From the NCBI RefSeq assembly GCF_018499875.1, contig NZ_JAHBAY010000001.1:868001-932000 (forward strand): a stretch of DNA of 64,000 nt, read 5' to 3'. Of the stretch, positions 25,375 through 36,446 are shown one piece after another. A model generated the notes under the pieces. It made no database searches. It saw only the letters and a list, made by a program, of their open reading frames with translations, and had not been told where the DNA came from. The position numbers and the translations under genes were made by a program. This stretch comes from Kineosporia corallincola (GTDB lineage Bacteria > Actinomycetota > Actinomycetes > Actinomycetales > Kineosporiaceae). The stretch's first letter is position 1. Each line of letters starts with the position of its first letter.

Positions 25375-25785
25375 TCAGGCAGCGGCCTTGGTCTCCCAGA
25401 AGATCGTGCTGATCTCCTCGATCTTGGCCAGCAGCTGGTCGGCCACGGCCACGTCGGTGCTGCCCTTGGTGCCACCGGCGCCGGCCAGCTTGGTGGCCTC
25501 GTTGAACAGGCCGTGCAGCTGCGGGTACTTCTCGAAGTGAGGCGGCTTGAAGTAGTCCGTCCACAGCACCCACAGGTGGTGCTTGACCAGGTCGGAGCGC
25601 TCCTCCTTGATCTGGATCGCGCGCTCCTTGAACACCGCGTCGTCCGAGGCGTTGAACTTGGCGATGCAGGCCTTGACCGACTCGGCCTCGATCTTGGCCT
25701 GGGCCGGGTCGTAGACACCGCACGGAAGGTCACAGTGAGCGCTGACCTCGACCGCGGTGAAGGCGTTGAGGAACCGCGAGAGCAT
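25375..25785 (-). CDS. sodN: nickel superoxide dismutase precursor
   Basis: A 136-residue Ni-SOD precursor. A 16-residue propeptide (MLSRFLNAFTAVEVSA) precedes the nickel hook HCDLPCGVYDP, so cleavage exposes His17, with Cys18 and Cys22 as the other ligands. The rest is the four-helix bundle. The enzyme converts superoxide to oxygen and peroxide, with no Fe or Mn need. A strong AAGGAG site precedes the ATG. It follows the processing protease gene sodX on the same strand with a 42-base gap, and ends in an intrinsic terminator. Confidence 0.96.
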   Translation of the reverse strand: MLSRFLNAFTAVEVSAHCDLPCGVYDPAQAKIEAESVKACIAKFNASDDAVFKERAIQIKEERSDLVKHHLWVLWTDYFKPPHFEKYPQLHGLFNEATKLAGAGGTKGSTDVAVADQLLAKIEEISTIFWETKAAA

Positions 25786-25827
25786 GGGTACTCCTTGTCG
25801 CGAGGCTAGAGGCTTAGGACTCGTAAC

Positions 25828-26202
25828 CTACTCCGCACCCTCGCCGGATGCGCGTCCTGGGCCGGGTATCCGTGGCGTGATCTTGCCCGGGCGCGGCCAG
25901 ATCCGGAACAGCACCACCGCCAGCACGTCGTCGTCCGGTACCGCGCCCACCTGCCAGGAGTCCACGCCCTCGGCCGGGTTGTCGCGCTCCACCCACCAGC
26001 CGCCGGGCTCCCGGAAGGCCAGCCGTTTCACCGCCAGCGGCCGGTCGCCGGGCAACCGCACCACGGCCACCAGGCCCGGCTCCGGGCGTCCTCCCCAGTG
26101 CACCAGCAGGCGGTCGCCGTCGCGCAGGGCCGGTTCCATCGACCTGCCCCCCACCAGCACCTGGCCGATCGGCAGCAGCGGGCGGACCTGGTCGGAGCTC
26201 AT
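25828..26202 (-). CDS. sodX: SodX, S26-type peptidase for Ni-SOD maturation
   Basis: A 124-residue signal-peptidase-like protein (S26 family). The Ser nucleophile sits in GGRSMEPAL near residue 20 and the general-base Lys in LAVKRLAF, with the GxWVERDNP block after it. No membrane anchor is present, as expected for the cytosolic-acting Ni-SOD maturation protease. The ATG at 26202 is preceded by GAGGACGACG, which both resembles the dispersed repeat core and serves as a ribosome site. It lies upstream of sodN and is probably co-transcribed with it, and should remove the sodN propeptide. Confidence 0.9.
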   Translation of the reverse strand: MSSDQVRPLLPIGQVLVGGRSMEPALRDGDRLLVHWGGRPEPGLVAVVRLPGDRPLAVKRLAFREPGGWWVERDNPAEGVDSWQVGAVPDDDVLAVVLFRIWPRPGKITPRIPGPGRASGEGAE

Positions 26203-26378
26203 CGTCGTCCTCACTCGGGTCGTCGGGCGATGACTCCACGGTAAGCGTCCCGGCACGGTGTGAGCTGTGACACGATGGCCGCCACGGGACACCCCCGTTC
26301 ACCTGCGCCGGCCGAGCCCACCACGCCGCCCGCGTGCGAAGTCAGCCCCTGCCGGAACTGTCTGTCGTGAGGTGTCGC

Positions 26379-27569
<1,191 letters not shown>

Positions 27570-27682
27570 GAGGATTCGGCGAACAGCCTTGACCGGCATT
27601 TACCACCCGGGCGGTTGCGCCTGGACGGCCGGTCGCGGAAGAGTTCGCCCCACACGTCGGCTCACTCCCCCTGTGAAGGCTC

Positions 27683-28882
27683 ATGGACGAGAATCGACCG
27701 GTGGCACCCGGAGCACCTCGAGAAGACTCCTTCGACATCGCTGTGCGTGGTTTCAACCGCCAGCAGGTCATGGAGTACATGACGCGTACCCACGATCTGC
27801 TCACCACACTGGAACGTCAGCTGGCCGTGGCCCGCGCCGAGGGCCAGCGTGCCCGTGCCGGTGCCGACGCCGCGGTGGCGGAGGCCCAGCGGCTGCGCAA
27901 CGAGAACGAGGAACTGCGCGCGGCGCCCAAACCGGTACCGGTGCACACCGAGGTCAGTGACCGGATGGCACAGATCCTGCGGCTGGCCAACGAGGAGGCC
28001 GAGCAGGAACGCAACCGGGCGCGCGACGACATCGCCCGGGTGCAGAGCGAGACCAAGGCCGAGATCGAGCGGCTGCTGGCCCAGACCCATGCCGAGGCCG
28101 AGCGTGAGATCGAGCAGGCCCGCGCCCTGGCCCGGCAGGAGCTGAACAGCGCCCGCGAGACGGCCAACCGCGAGATGACCGAGGCCCGGCAGACCGCCGA
28201 GGCCGACCTGAGCCGGGCCCGCGCCGAGGCCGAGATCACCATCACCTCGGCCCGCACCGAGGCCGACCAGCTGCGCCTGGACTCGGTGCGGCACGCCGAG
28301 CACCTGATCGACGACGCGCAGCGCCGCTCCGGCGCCGTCAACGGTCTGGCCGCCCAGCGACTCGACGCGCTCACCGCCACGCACTCCGAGGCGCTCGTGC
28401 GCCTCACCCAGATCCGCGACGTGCTCGGCCAGCTGATCGGCGCCGACGCGGCCGCCGGATCGCTGTCGGCCGCGGTCGAGGCGGCCATGAACAACCGGGG
28501 CGACGGCGAGCTGCGGCACGAGGCCCCGGCCGCCGACGCCGTCGAGGGCGAGATCTACGACGACGCCCTGCCGAACGACGTGCACGAGGTGATCGAGGTC
28601 CGCACCGAGTACGACCAGCTGCGCGACCGGCACCAGGAGGTGCACAACACCGGCTCGATCAACACCGCCTCGATCCGTCGCCAGGGCGCGCACACCGGCT
28701 CGATCCCGGTCCACGACCTCGACGACGACCTGCACATCGACCCGCTCGACCCGCTCGGGCAGGGCACCGGCGAGCAGCAGGCGGTGCGCACCGACATGGA
28801 GATCGACCTGCGTGACAACCGCCGACCGGACGTGAGACTGGTCACCGGGGGTGCTCAGGCGACTCCAGGGGGCTTGCACTAG
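27683..28882 (+). CDS. DivIVA-domain coiled-coil protein
   Basis: A 399-residue cytoplasmic protein. The first ~40 residues contain the DivIVA-like SFDIAVRGFNRQQVMEYM motif, and residues about 45-230 form a long Ala/Glu/Arg-rich coiled coil. The C-terminal third is acidic and disordered, with an NTGSINTASIRRQGAHTGSI stretch. Related actinobacterial proteins (often labelled cellulose-binding or DivIVA-like) organise the cell pole or cytoskeleton; the specific role here is not known. The ATG follows a GAAGG site. Confidence 0.85.
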   Translation: MDENRPVAPGAPREDSFDIAVRGFNRQQVMEYMTRTHDLLTTLERQLAVARAEGQRARAGADAAVAEAQRLRNENEELRAAPKPVPVHTEVSDRMAQILRLANEEAEQERNRARDDIARVQSETKAEIERLLAQTHAEAEREIEQARALARQELNSARETANREMTEARQTAEADLSRARAEAEITITSARTEADQLRLDSVRHAEHLIDDAQRRSGAVNGLAAQRLDALTATHSEALVRLTQIRDVLGQLIGADAAAGSLSAAVEAAMNNRGDGELRHEAPAADAVEGEIYDDALPNDVHEVIEVRTEYDQLRDRHQEVHNTGSINTASIRRQGAHTGSIPVHDLDDDLHIDPLDPLGQGTGEQQAVRTDMEIDLRDNRRPDVRLVTGGAQATPGGLH

Positions 28883-28892
28883 CGTCGTTCTC

Positions 28893-29861
28893 ATGCTTGC
28901 TGCCTTCACCACCGCCACCGATGCCGACGACCCGCTCTCCGCGCTGGAGGTGGGTGAGCGCCCGGCCCCGGAGGTTCCGGAGGGCTGGGTCCGGGTGCGG
29001 GTGAAGGCGGCCGGCCTGAACCACCACGACCTGTGGAGCCTGCGCGGCGTAGGGCTGCCGGACGAGCGCCTGCCGATGATCCTGGGCTGCGACGCCGCCG
29101 GGCTGGACGACGACGGCAACGAGGTCATCGTGCACGCCGTGATCAGTGATCCGGCGTGGAAGGGCGACGAGACCCTCGACCCCCGCCGCAGCCTGCTCTC
29201 CGAGGTGCACCAGGGCACGCTGGCCGACGAGGTGGTGGTGCCGCGGCGCAATCTGGTGCCCAAACCGGCCGGTCTCAGCTGGGAGCACGCCGCCTGCCTG
29301 CCGACCGCGTGGCTCACCGCCTACCGCATGCTGTTCACCCAGGGTCAGGTGGTGCCCGGCCAGACGATCCTGGTGCAGGGGGCCGGCGGGGGAGTGGCCA
29401 CCGCCCTGATCTCGCTGGCGAAGGCCGCCGGGATCAGGGTTTTCGCCACCAGCCGCAGCGAGGAGAAGCAGGCCCTCGCGGTGGAGCTGGGGGCCGAGGC
29501 CGCGTTCGCCTCCGGTGCCCGGCTGCCGGAGCGGGTCGACGCGGTGTTCGAGACCGTCGGCGCGGCCACCTGGAGCCACTCGGTGAAGTCGCTCAAACCC
29601 GGTGGGGCGATCGTGATCTGCGGGGCCACCAGCGGTGCCGCCCCGAAGAACGCCGAGCTCAACCGGATTTTCTTCCTCCAGCTGCGGGTGCTCGGCTCGA
29701 CCATGGGAACCCGCGAGGAGCTCGGCCGGCTGGCGAACTTCCTGATCACCACCGGAGTGCGGCCGCGGGTCGACTCGGTGCTGCCCCTGGAGCGGGCCCG
29801 CGAGGGGTTCGCGAAGATGGCCGCCGGTGAGCTGGCCGGCAAGGTCGTGTTCACTCGCTGA
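28893..29861 (+). CDS. zinc-independent alcohol dehydrogenase / quinone oxidoreductase family
   Basis: A 322-residue MDR-superfamily enzyme using NAD(P)H. The GroES-like N-terminal domain begins WVRVRVKAAGLNHHDLW, and the Rossmann domain has LVQGAGGGVATALI. The structural-zinc Cys cluster is absent, so it belongs with quinone/enoyl reductases. The start at 28893 is only 11 bases after the DivIVA stop, with no ribosome site, so a leaderless or coupled start is possible. It ends at the inverted repeat at 29858-29916. Confidence 0.85.
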   Translation: MLAAFTTATDADDPLSALEVGERPAPEVPEGWVRVRVKAAGLNHHDLWSLRGVGLPDERLPMILGCDAAGLDDDGNEVIVHAVISDPAWKGDETLDPRRSLLSEVHQGTLADEVVVPRRNLVPKPAGLSWEHAACLPTAWLTAYRMLFTQGQVVPGQTILVQGAGGGVATALISLAKAAGIRVFATSRSEEKQALAVELGAEAAFASGARLPERVDAVFETVGAATWSHSVKSLKPGGAIVICGATSGAAPKNAELNRIFFLQLRVLGSTMGTREELGRLANFLITTGVRPRVDSVLPLERAREGFAKMAAGELAGKVVFTR

Positions 29862-29916
29862 AAATTGTGGACGACGATGAGCGGCGTCAAAAGCTCATCG
29901 TCGTCCATCATTTCAG
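29858..29916. terminator. bidirectional terminator made of dispersed repeat copy D
   Basis: TGGACGACGATGAGC (29868-29882) pairs perfectly over 15 bp with 29893-29907, and outer CTGAAA/TTTCAG (29858-29863, 29911-29916) extend it. It lies exactly between converging gene ends and overlaps both. The right arm CTCATCGTCGTCCATCATTTC closely matches copy E at 46.1 kb. Confidence 0.88.
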
Positions 29917-30560
29917 GGCCGCTGCACGCCGAGCCACTCGTACCAGCCGTTGTGCAGAACGAGCCAGGCGATCAGACCGTAACCGGCCTGACGGGGGTGC
30001 TCGCCGTCGCCGGCCGCCAGGTCGGTCAGCCAGTCCTCGTGCGCGTAGAGCGGGTCGAAGCAGTCCACGAACGGCACGTTCCGCCGACGGCAGACGTCGC
30101 TGAAAGTGGCTGACAGCTCTTCGATCCGGCGGTTCTGCTCGTTGTCGGCGACCGGCGGCGGGCCGACCACGAAGGCCGGCAGACGGCGTGAGTGCGCGTC
30201 GTCGAGCATGTTGGCCAGGTTCAGCCGGGACCGGGGGATCGACAGGCCGGCATCGATATCCGCTCTGCCGAGCCCGATCACGACGCGCTGGTCACCCGGA
30301 TGCTGCTGGCCGCCGTCGCCGAACCGGCGGCTCGCCTCCTGCCACCAGCGGGCGCCCAGATCGGCGGTGTTCTCGCCGGGGACCCCGAGAGTGTAGACAG
30401 CCAGTGACATCTCGTCCTGTGGTGTGCGGGCGGCCACCCGGCCCACCCAGCCCAGCGCCTTCGGGTCGCCCACGCCGGCCACCAGCGCGTCGCCGACCAC
30501 GCAGATGCGCACCCGGGGGACGCCGGTGGTTCCGCCGGAGCCCATCCGGAGACGGCTCAC
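29913..30560 (-). CDS. SGNH/GDSL-like protein lacking the nucleophile serine
   Basis: A 215-residue cytoplasmic protein with the SGNH-hydrolase fold. Block I, normally GDSxxxG, reads VVGDALVAGVGDP, so the catalytic Ser is Ala. The C-terminal DGEHPRQAGY keeps the Asp-His pair and the LGRADI strand is present. It may bind a ligand without esterase action or use another nucleophile. It overlaps the DUF6104-type gene by ATGA, and that gene lies just downstream of kgd on the same strand, a set likely conserved in actinobacteria. No signal peptide is seen. Confidence 0.8.
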   Translation of the reverse strand: MSRLRMGSGGTTGVPRVRICVVGDALVAGVGDPKALGWVGRVAARTPQDEMSLAVYTLGVPGENTADLGARWWQEASRRFGDGGQQHPGDQRVVIGLGRADIDAGLSIPRSRLNLANMLDDAHSRRLPAFVVGPPPVADNEQNRRIEELSATFSDVCRRRNVPFVDCFDPLYAHEDWLTDLAAGDGEHPRQAGYGLIAWLVLHNGWYEWLGVQRP

Positions 30561-30745
30561 AGGTCCTCGTCGGCATCGTCATCGTCGTCGCGGGCGAGCC
30601 AGGTGGCCAGGCGCTCGACCGGAGTCTCGAAATCCGGGTTCAGATCGACGAAATGACGCAGCTTCTCGGCCAGCCAGGCGAACGTCACCTCTTCGTCGCC
30701 CCGGCGCTGCTCGAGTTCCTCGATCCCTCGGTCGGTGAAGTACAT
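30557..30745 (-). CDS. DUF6104-type small acidic protein
   Basis: A 62-residue protein starting MYFTDRGIEELEQRRGDEEV, with a helical middle (FAWLAEKLRHFVDL) and an all-acidic tail (DDDDDADEDL). This matches the small DUF6104 family found next to kgd in actinobacteria. The frame upstream of 30745 is ignored, since MYFTDRG is the family start. Function unknown; the tail suggests a binding partner rather than an enzyme. It is coupled to the SGNH-like gene by a four-base overlap. Confidence 0.8.
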   Translation of the reverse strand: MYFTDRGIEELEQRRGDEEVTFAWLAEKLRHFVDLNPDFETPVERLATWLARDDDDDADEDL

Positions 30746-30780
30746 GGTCCGTATTCTGTCCGACTTTCGGTGGCGGTACC

Positions 30781-30828
30781 CCGACGACCCCCGCATCCGT
30801 CGTGCACGGATGCGGGGGCCGTCGTCGG
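30781..30828 (-). terminator. strong hairpin after kgd
   Basis: CCCCCGCATCCGT (30788-30800) pairs with ACGGATGCGGGGG (30806-30818), and outer CCGACGA/TCGTCGG (30781-30787, 30822-30828) add 7 bp after a 3-base bulge. It begins immediately after the kgd stop, giving a roughly 20-bp stem. Confidence 0.9.
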
Positions 30829-30829
30829 A

Positions 30830-33800
30830 TCAGCGGTTGAAGGCCTGCGCGATCAGTGCCGCCTGCTCCGCCTGGTGCTTCTTCGCCGAGCCGGTGGCCG
30901 GGGAGGCCGAGGCCGGACGGGAGATCCGCAGCAGCGGCCGCCCACCCAGGTCTTGCGGCAGGCTCAGGGCGATCGACGGCCACGGGCCCTGGTTCGCCGG
31001 CTCGTCCTGCACCCAGACCAGCTGGGCGTCGCGGTACGGGTCGATCGCGGCCAGCACCCCGTCGACGTCGATCGGGTAGAGCTGCTCCAGCCGCACGATC
31101 GCCGTGCTGGTGTCGCCCCGCTTGTTGCGCTCCGCCAGCAGGTCCCAGTAGATCTTGCCGCTACAGAACAGCACCCGGTCCACCTGGCCGAGCTGCGCCT
31201 TCTCGGCGATCACCGGGCTGAACTCACCGTTGGTGAAGTCCTCGATCGGCGACACCGCGGCCTTCAGCCGCAGCATCGACTTCGGCGTGAACACCACCAG
31301 CGGCCGGCGCGGCTTGGCGTAGGCCTGACGGCGCAGCAGGTGGAAGTACGAGGCCGGGGTGGACGGTTGTGCGACGGTCATGTTGTTCTCCGCGCACATC
31401 TGGAGGTAACGCTCGATGCGGGCGCTGGAGTGGTCCGGTCCCTGACCCTCGTAGCCGTGCGGCAGCAGCAGCGTCACCGACGAGCGCTGGCCCCACTTCT
31501 GCTCCGACGAGGAGATGAACTCGTCGACGATGGTCTGGGCGCCGTTGGCGAAGTCACCGAACTGCGCCTCCCACAGCACCAGGGCGTCGGGCCGCTCGAC
31601 CGAGTAGCCGTACTCGAAGCCCATGGCCGCGAACTCGGACAGCAACGAGTCGTAGATCCAGAACTTGCCCTGGTTCTCGCTGAGGTTGAGCAGCGGCGTC
31701 CACTCCTCGGCGGTGATCTTGTCGGTCAGCACCGCGTGCCGCTGGGTGAACGTGCCCCGGCGGGTGTCCTGACCGGTGAACCGCACGTTGGTGCCGTCCA
31801 TCAGGATCGAGCCGAGCGCCAGCAGTTCGCCGAACGCCCAGTCGACCCCGCCGTCGGAGGCCATGGTGGCCCGCCGTTCCAGCAGCGTCTGGAGCTTCGG
31901 GTGCACCGAGAAGCCCTCGGGCGGAGACACGTACGCGTCACCGATCCGCTTCAGCACCTCGGCCGGCACCGCGCTGGCGTGGCCGTTGCCGCTGGCGTCG
32001 TCGAGCTGCTGGGCCTGCGGCAGGTCCAGACCGGCCGTGACGTCGCGGTGGGCCGTGGGCGGGTGGTTGACCGTGTCACGGGTCTCGGCGAACACCCGCT
32101 CCAGCTGCTGCTGGTAGTCGCGCAGCGCCTGCTCGGCCTCCTCCACGGTGATGTCGCCGCGCCCGATCAGGCCCTCGGTGTACAGCTTGCGCACACTGCG
32201 CTTGGCCTCGATCAGGTTGTACATCAGCGGCTGGGTCATCGAGGGGTCGTCGCCCTCGTTGTGACCACGGCGCCGGTAGCAGACCATGTCGATGACGACG
32301 TCCTTGTCGAACGCCATCCGGAACTCGAAGGCCAGCCGCGCCACCCGGACGCAGGCCTCCGGATCGTCGCCGTTCACGTGGAAGATCGGCGCCTGGATCA
32401 TCCGGGCGGCATCGGTGCAGTACACCGACGAGCGGGAGGACGACGGGGCGGTGGTGAAACCGACCTGGTTGTTGATGACGACGTGCACCGTGCCGCCGGT
32501 GCGGTAACCCCGCAGCTGCGACAGGTTCAGCGTCTCGGTGACCACGCCCTGGCCGGCGAAGGCGGCGTCGCCGTGCATCAGCACCGGCAGCACCGAGAAG
32601 ATCTCGCCCTGCCGGTCCAGCCGGTCCTGCTTGGCCCGGGCCACACCCTCCAGCACCGGGTTGACCGCCTCCAGGTGGGAGGGGTTGGCGGCCAGGTAGA
32701 CCCGGGTCTTCTCGCCGGTCTCCGCGGTGTAGCGCCCCTCGGTGCCGAGGTGGTACTTCACGTCACCGGAACCCTGCACGCTGCGCGGGTCCTGCTGGCC
32801 CTCGAACTCGCGGAAGATCTGGCCGTAGCTCTTGCCCGCGATGTTGGCCAGCACGTTCAGCCGGCCGCGGTGCGGCATGCCGATGCAGACCTCGTCGAGC
32901 TGGGCCCGGGCGGCGTTGGTCAGCAGCTCGTCGAGCAGCGCGATGACCGACTCGCCGCCCTCCAGGCTGAACCGCTTCTGCCCGACGAACTTGGTCTGGA
33001 GGAAGGTCTCGAACGCCTCGGCCGCGTTCAGCCGGCCGAGGATGCGCAGCTGCTCCTCGCGGCTCGGCTTGGCGTACGGCCGCTCCAGCCGGGCCTGGAG
33101 CCAGCGCCGCTGCTCCGGGTCCTGGATGTGCATGTACTCGATACCGACTGTGCGGCAGTAGGTGTCGCGCAGCACGCCGAGAATGTGCCGCAGCGTGGCG
33201 GATGGCTTGCCGGTGAAACCGCCCGTCGGCACCTCGCGCTCGAGGTCCCACAGGGTCAGCCCGTGGGTGGTGATGTCGAGGTCGGGGTGCCGGCGCTGCT
33301 TGTACTCCAGCGGGTCGGTGTCGGCCATCAGGTGACCGCGCACCCGGTAGGAGTGGATCAGCTCCTGCACCCGGGCGGTCTTGTTGATCTGGTCGTCGTG
33401 CGAGACCGAGATGTCGCGCACCCAGCGCACCGGCTCGTAGGGCAGCCGCAGCGAGCGGAAGACCCGGTCGTAGAAACCGTCTTCGCCGAGCAGCTTGCTG
33501 TGCACGACCCGCAGGAACTCGCCGGACCCCGCGCCCTGGATGATGCGGTGGTCGTAGGTGGAGGTCAGCGTCATCATCTTGCTGACGGCCAGCCGGGCGA
33601 TGGTCTCTTCCGAGGCGCCCTGGTACTCGGCCGGGTAGTCCATGGCCCCGACGCCGATGATCGCGCCCTGGCCCTTCATCAGCCGCGGCACCGAGTGCAC
33701 GGTGCCGATGGTGCCCGGGTTGGTCAGGCTCATCGTGGTGCCGGCGAAGTCGTCGGCCCCGAGCTTGCCGTTGCGGGCACGCCGCACGACGTCTTCGTAG

Positions 33801-34672
33801 GCCGCCCAGAACTCGGCGAAGTCCATGCCGTCGCAGTGCCGCACGTTCGGCACCAGTAGCTGGCGCGAACCGTCGGGCTTGGGCATGTCGATCGCGATGC
33901 CGAGGTTGATGTGGGCCGGCTGCACGATCGCCGGCTTGCCGTCCTCCTCGGTGTAGGAGGCGTTCATCGACGGCATCAGCTCGAGCGCCTCGACCAGCGC
34001 GAAGCCGATGAGGTGGGTGAACGACACCTTGCCGCCGCGGGAGCGGGCCAGGTGGTTGTTGATCACGATGCGGTTGTCGATCAGGAGCTTGGCCGGGACC
34101 GCCCGCACGCTGGTGGCGGTGGGCACCTCCAGGCTGGCTTCCATGTTGGTGACGACCCGTGCGGCCGGGCCCTTCAGCCGGGCCACCTGCGGGGTGTCCG
34201 GCTTCGACGGCTGCTGGGCGGCGGTCGCGGGCTCGCGGGGGGTGCGGGCGGCGGGAAGCGTGGACGGCTGCTGCGGTGCGGACGCCGGTCGCAGCGCCCG
34301 GGCGGGCTGGGCCGGCGTCGCCTCCGTGGGCCTGGTCTCGCCCCGGGTGGTCTGCGGTGGCGTGGCCACCTTCGACGTCTCCGGTGCGCTGGGTGCAGGC
34401 TTCGGTGGCTGCAATGCGGCGGTCGCGACCGGACGGCCGGCGGCCGCTCCGTTCGGGCCCGTCGCGGGAATGGTGTCCGAGAGATCGGAGTTGGCTTCGT
34501 CGGAGGACCGCGAGCTGGTCCGCTGGTGCGGGGTCTCAGCAGGCTGGTAATCGGCGAAGAACTCCCACCACGCGGGGTCGACCGAGGACTTGTCCGACAG
34601 ATACTGCTGGTACAGCTCGTCGACCAGCCACTCGTTCGGTCCGAACTCGGTCACCACAGGCTCGGAGGACAC
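30830..34672 (-). CDS. kgd: multifunctional 2-oxoglutarate metabolism enzyme
   Basis: A 1280-residue actinobacterial fusion of an E2-like acyltransferase and the E1 thiamine-diphosphate 2-oxoglutarate dehydrogenase. Residues 1-45 are the conserved N-terminal helix ([16 protein letters not shown]), 50-150 a Pro/Ala/Thr linker, about 155-390 the acyltransferase core with [15 protein letters not shown], and the remainder E1 with [13 protein letters not shown] and [15 protein letters not shown]. It feeds the TCA cycle between 2-oxoglutarate and succinyl-CoA and is normally controlled by GarA/OdhI-type FHA proteins, not seen here. No lipoyl domain is present, as expected for this family. Full length, no frameshift. 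Confidence 0.97.
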   Translation of the reverse strand: MSSEPVVTEFGPNEWLVDELYQQYLSDKSSVDPAWWEFFADYQPAETPHQRTSSRSSDEANSDLSDTIPATGPNGAAAGRPVATAALQPPKPAPSAPETSKVATPPQTTRGETRPTEATPAQPARALRPASAPQQPSTLPAARTPREPATAAQQPSKPDTPQVARLKGPAARVVTNMEASLEVPTATSVRAVPAKLLIDNRIVINNHLARSRGGKVSFTHLIGFALVEALELMPSMNASYTEEDGKPAIVQPAHINLGIAIDMPKPDGSRQLLVPNVRHCDGMDFAEFWAAYEDVVRRARNGKLGADDFAGTTMSLTNPGTIGTVHSVPRLMKGQGAIIGVGAMDYPAEYQGASEETIARLAVSKMMTLTSTYDHRIIQGAGSGEFLRVVHSKLLGEDGFYDRVFRSLRLPYEPVRWVRDISVSHDDQINKTARVQELIHSYRVRGHLMADTDPLEYKQRRHPDLDITTHGLTLWDLEREVPTGGFTGKPSATLRHILGVLRDTYCRTVGIEYMHIQDPEQRRWLQARLERPYAKPSREEQLRILGRLNAAEAFETFLQTKFVGQKRFSLEGGESVIALLDELLTNAARAQLDEVCIGMPHRGRLNVLANIAGKSYGQIFREFEGQQDPRSVQGSGDVKYHLGTEGRYTAETGEKTRVYLAANPSHLEAVNPVLEGVARAKQDRLDRQGEIFSVLPVLMHGDAAFAGQGVVTETLNLSQLRGYRTGGTVHVVINNQVGFTTAPSSSRSSVYCTDAARMIQAPIFHVNGDDPEACVRVARLAFEFRMAFDKDVVIDMVCYRRRGHNEGDDPSMTQPLMYNLIEAKRSVRKLYTEGLIGRGDITVEEAEQALRDYQQQLERVFAETRDTVNHPPTAHRDVTAGLDLPQAQQLDDASGNGHASAVPAEVLKRIGDAYVSPPEGFSVHPKLQTLLERRATMASDGGVDWAFGELLALGSILMDGTNVRFTGQDTRRGTFTQRHAVLTDKITAEEWTPLLNLSENQGKFWIYDSLLSEFAAMGFEYGYSVERPDALVLWEAQFGDFANGAQTIVDEFISSSEQKWGQRSSVTLLLPHGYEGQGPDHSSARIERYLQMCAENNMTVAQPSTPASYFHLLRRQAYAKPRRPLVVFTPKSMLRLKAAVSPIEDFTNGEFSPVIAEKAQLGQVDRVLFCSGKIYWDLLAERNKRGDTSTAIVRLEQLYPIDVDGVLAAIDPYRDAQLVWVQDEPANQGPWPSIALSLPQDLGGRPLLRISRPASASPATGSAKKHQAEQAALIAQAFNR

Positions 34673-35054
34673 GGCGAGAATCGCCTTCTTTCAGTGCGGG
34701 GCTGAAGGGTACGTCAACCCTAACCCGATCGAGTGGGGCCGCGAGGTATTACCACTTCCACTCGTCGCCGCCGGCAGATGGTCTGCATCACCGCCTGCCG
34801 TAGGATGTCTTTACCATGCCTTCACGAAGGTGCCGGCCTACGGCCGGCTTACCCCAGTCCCGCCCCCGATCCCATCGTGATCGTGCGGCATCCACCTCTG
34901 GCTCACGCCGCGCGCCGTCCGGTTCGTCCCGGTCCGGCCCGCTTCCGGCTGCCCGCACGTTCTGTGCGGTTGCCGGCGCGTCTGCCCCCTACCCCGGCCC
35001 TCAGGGGCGTGGCCGTCACCGGAACTTCGTTGTCCGGCGCGGCGTCCCAGTCTC
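34673..35054. other. divergent intergenic interval, kgd/corC
   Basis: About 380 bases between divergent genes, lacking a recognisable gene. It should carry the promoters of kgd (left) and of the CorC-type pair (right). A TTGACG sits about 40 bases upstream of the kgd start on the minus strand, and a TAGGAT at 34801 could be a plus-strand -10 box. Neither has a convincing partner. Confidence 0.35.
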
Positions 35055-36446
35055 ATGACCGAATGGATCCTCCTCGGCCTCGGCGTGCTCCTCACGCTGG
35101 GAACAGCGATCTTCGTCGCCGCCGAGTTCTCCCTGGTCGCACTCGATCGGTCTACCGTCGAGCGGGCGATCGAGTCCGGTGACAAACGGGCTCCCGGCGT
35201 CCTCGCCGCGATCCGCACCCTCTCCACCCAGCTGTCCGGCGCCCAGGTCGGCATCACGATCACCACACTGGTGGTCGGTTACCTGGTGCGGCCCTCGCTG
35301 GCCACCCTGCTGGAGGGCCCGGCCGAGGCCGTCGGCCTGGAGGGGGCGGCCGTCGACTCGGTGACAGTGGCGATCGCGCTGATCGCGGCCACCGGCTTCT
35401 CGATGGTCGTCGGCGAGCTCATCCCGAAGAACCTGGCGATCTCGGTGCCGCTGCCCACCGCCCGGGTGGTGGCCGGCCCGCAGCGCGCCTTCTCGACCCT
35501 GACGAAGCCGCTGATCACCGTGCTCAACGGCTCGGCCAACCGGCTGCTGCGCATCGTCGGGGTGGAGCCGCAGGAAGAACTGTCGGCCGGCCGTTCCCCC
35601 GAGGAACTGGCCGCGCTGGTGCGGCACTCGGCCGAGGTCGGCACACTCGACCAGCAGACCGCCACGCTGCTGACCCGCTCGCTCGGGTTCTCCAGCCGGT
35701 CCGCGGCCGACGTGATGACGCCCCGGGTGCGGATGCTCGTGCTCCAGAAGGAGGAGTCCGCGTCCGCCGTGATCACCCTGGCCCGCCGTACCGGGCACAG
35801 CCGGTTCCCGGTGGTGGACGGCGACCTGGACGACGTGGTCGGCGTCGTCCATCTGAAGAGCGCCGTCGCCGTGCCGATGGAGCGCCGCGAGGAGGTGCCG
35901 GTCGCCGCGATCATGTCCGAGGCGCTGCGCGTGCCCGAGACCATGCGGCTCGACCCGCTGCTGGTCGAGCTGCGCGCCCTCGGGCTCCAGCTGGCCGTGG
36001 TGGTGGACGAGTACGGCGGCACGGCCGGCGTGGTCACCCTGGAGGACGTGGTCGAGGAGCTGGTCGGCGACGTGTCCGACGAGCACGACCGCAGTCGTCC
36101 GGGCATCGTCCGGCGGCGTGACGGGGCCTGGCTGGTGCCGGGTCTGATGCGTCCCGACGAAGTGCGCGAACGTACCGGGGTCGATGTACCGGACGGGCAT
36201 GCGTACGAGACGCTCGGCGGATTCGTGATGGCCGGGCTCGGCCGGATCCCGGTGGCGGGCGACGAGGTGCCGGTGGGCGAGGGCGCCCGGCTGCGCGTCG
36301 AGCGCATGGACGGCCGCCGGGTGGACCGGGTTCGGCTGGTGCTGCCCGAGGGCATGCAGACGGTGCGTGGTCAGGAGACCCGCACGATCACGGAAGTGAC
36401 CGGGGCGGAGCCCGCCCGGGTGCAGGAACGGGTGGGACCGTCATGA
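35055..36446 (+). CDS. CorC/HlyC-type CBS-domain membrane protein (first of pair)
   Basis: A 463-residue membrane protein. The N-terminal DUF21 (CNNM-like) domain has about four hydrophobic segments (WILLGLGVLLTLGTAIFVAAEFS at the start; SMVVGELIPKNLAI is diagnostic). A CBS pair follows (MTPRVRMLVL..., then VVVDEYGGTAGVVTLEDVVEELVGD), and the end is a CorC_HlyC transporter-associated domain. The family is linked to Mg2+/Co2+ export. It overlaps the next, homologous gene by ATGA, so the two likely form a heteromeric complex. The RBS is weak. Confidence 0.92.
   Translation: MTEWILLGLGVLLTLGTAIFVAAEFSLVALDRSTVERAIESGDKRAPGVLAAIRTLSTQLSGAQVGITITTLVVGYLVRPSLATLLEGPAEAVGLEGAAVDSVTVAIALIAATGFSMVVGELIPKNLAISVPLPTARVVAGPQRAFSTLTKPLITVLNGSANRLLRIVGVEPQEELSAGRSPEELAALVRHSAEVGTLDQQTATLLTRSLGFSSRSAADVMTPRVRMLVLQKEESASAVITLARRTGHSRFPVVDGDLDDVVGVVHLKSAVAVPMERREEVPVAAIMSEALRVPETMRLDPLLVELRALGLQLAVVVDEYGGTAGVVTLEDVVEELVGDVSDEHDRSRPGIVRRRDGAWLVPGLMRPDEVRERTGVDVPDGHAYETLGGFVMAGLGRIPVAGDEVPVGEGARLRVERMDGRRVDRVRLVLPEGMQTVRGQETRTITEVTGAEPARVQERVGPS

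Noticed and set aside
30188-33859. 1223-codon plus-strand frame opposite kgd
   Set aside because: A shadow of the high third-position GC of kgd; its translation is Val/Leu/His/Arg-rich with no known motif.
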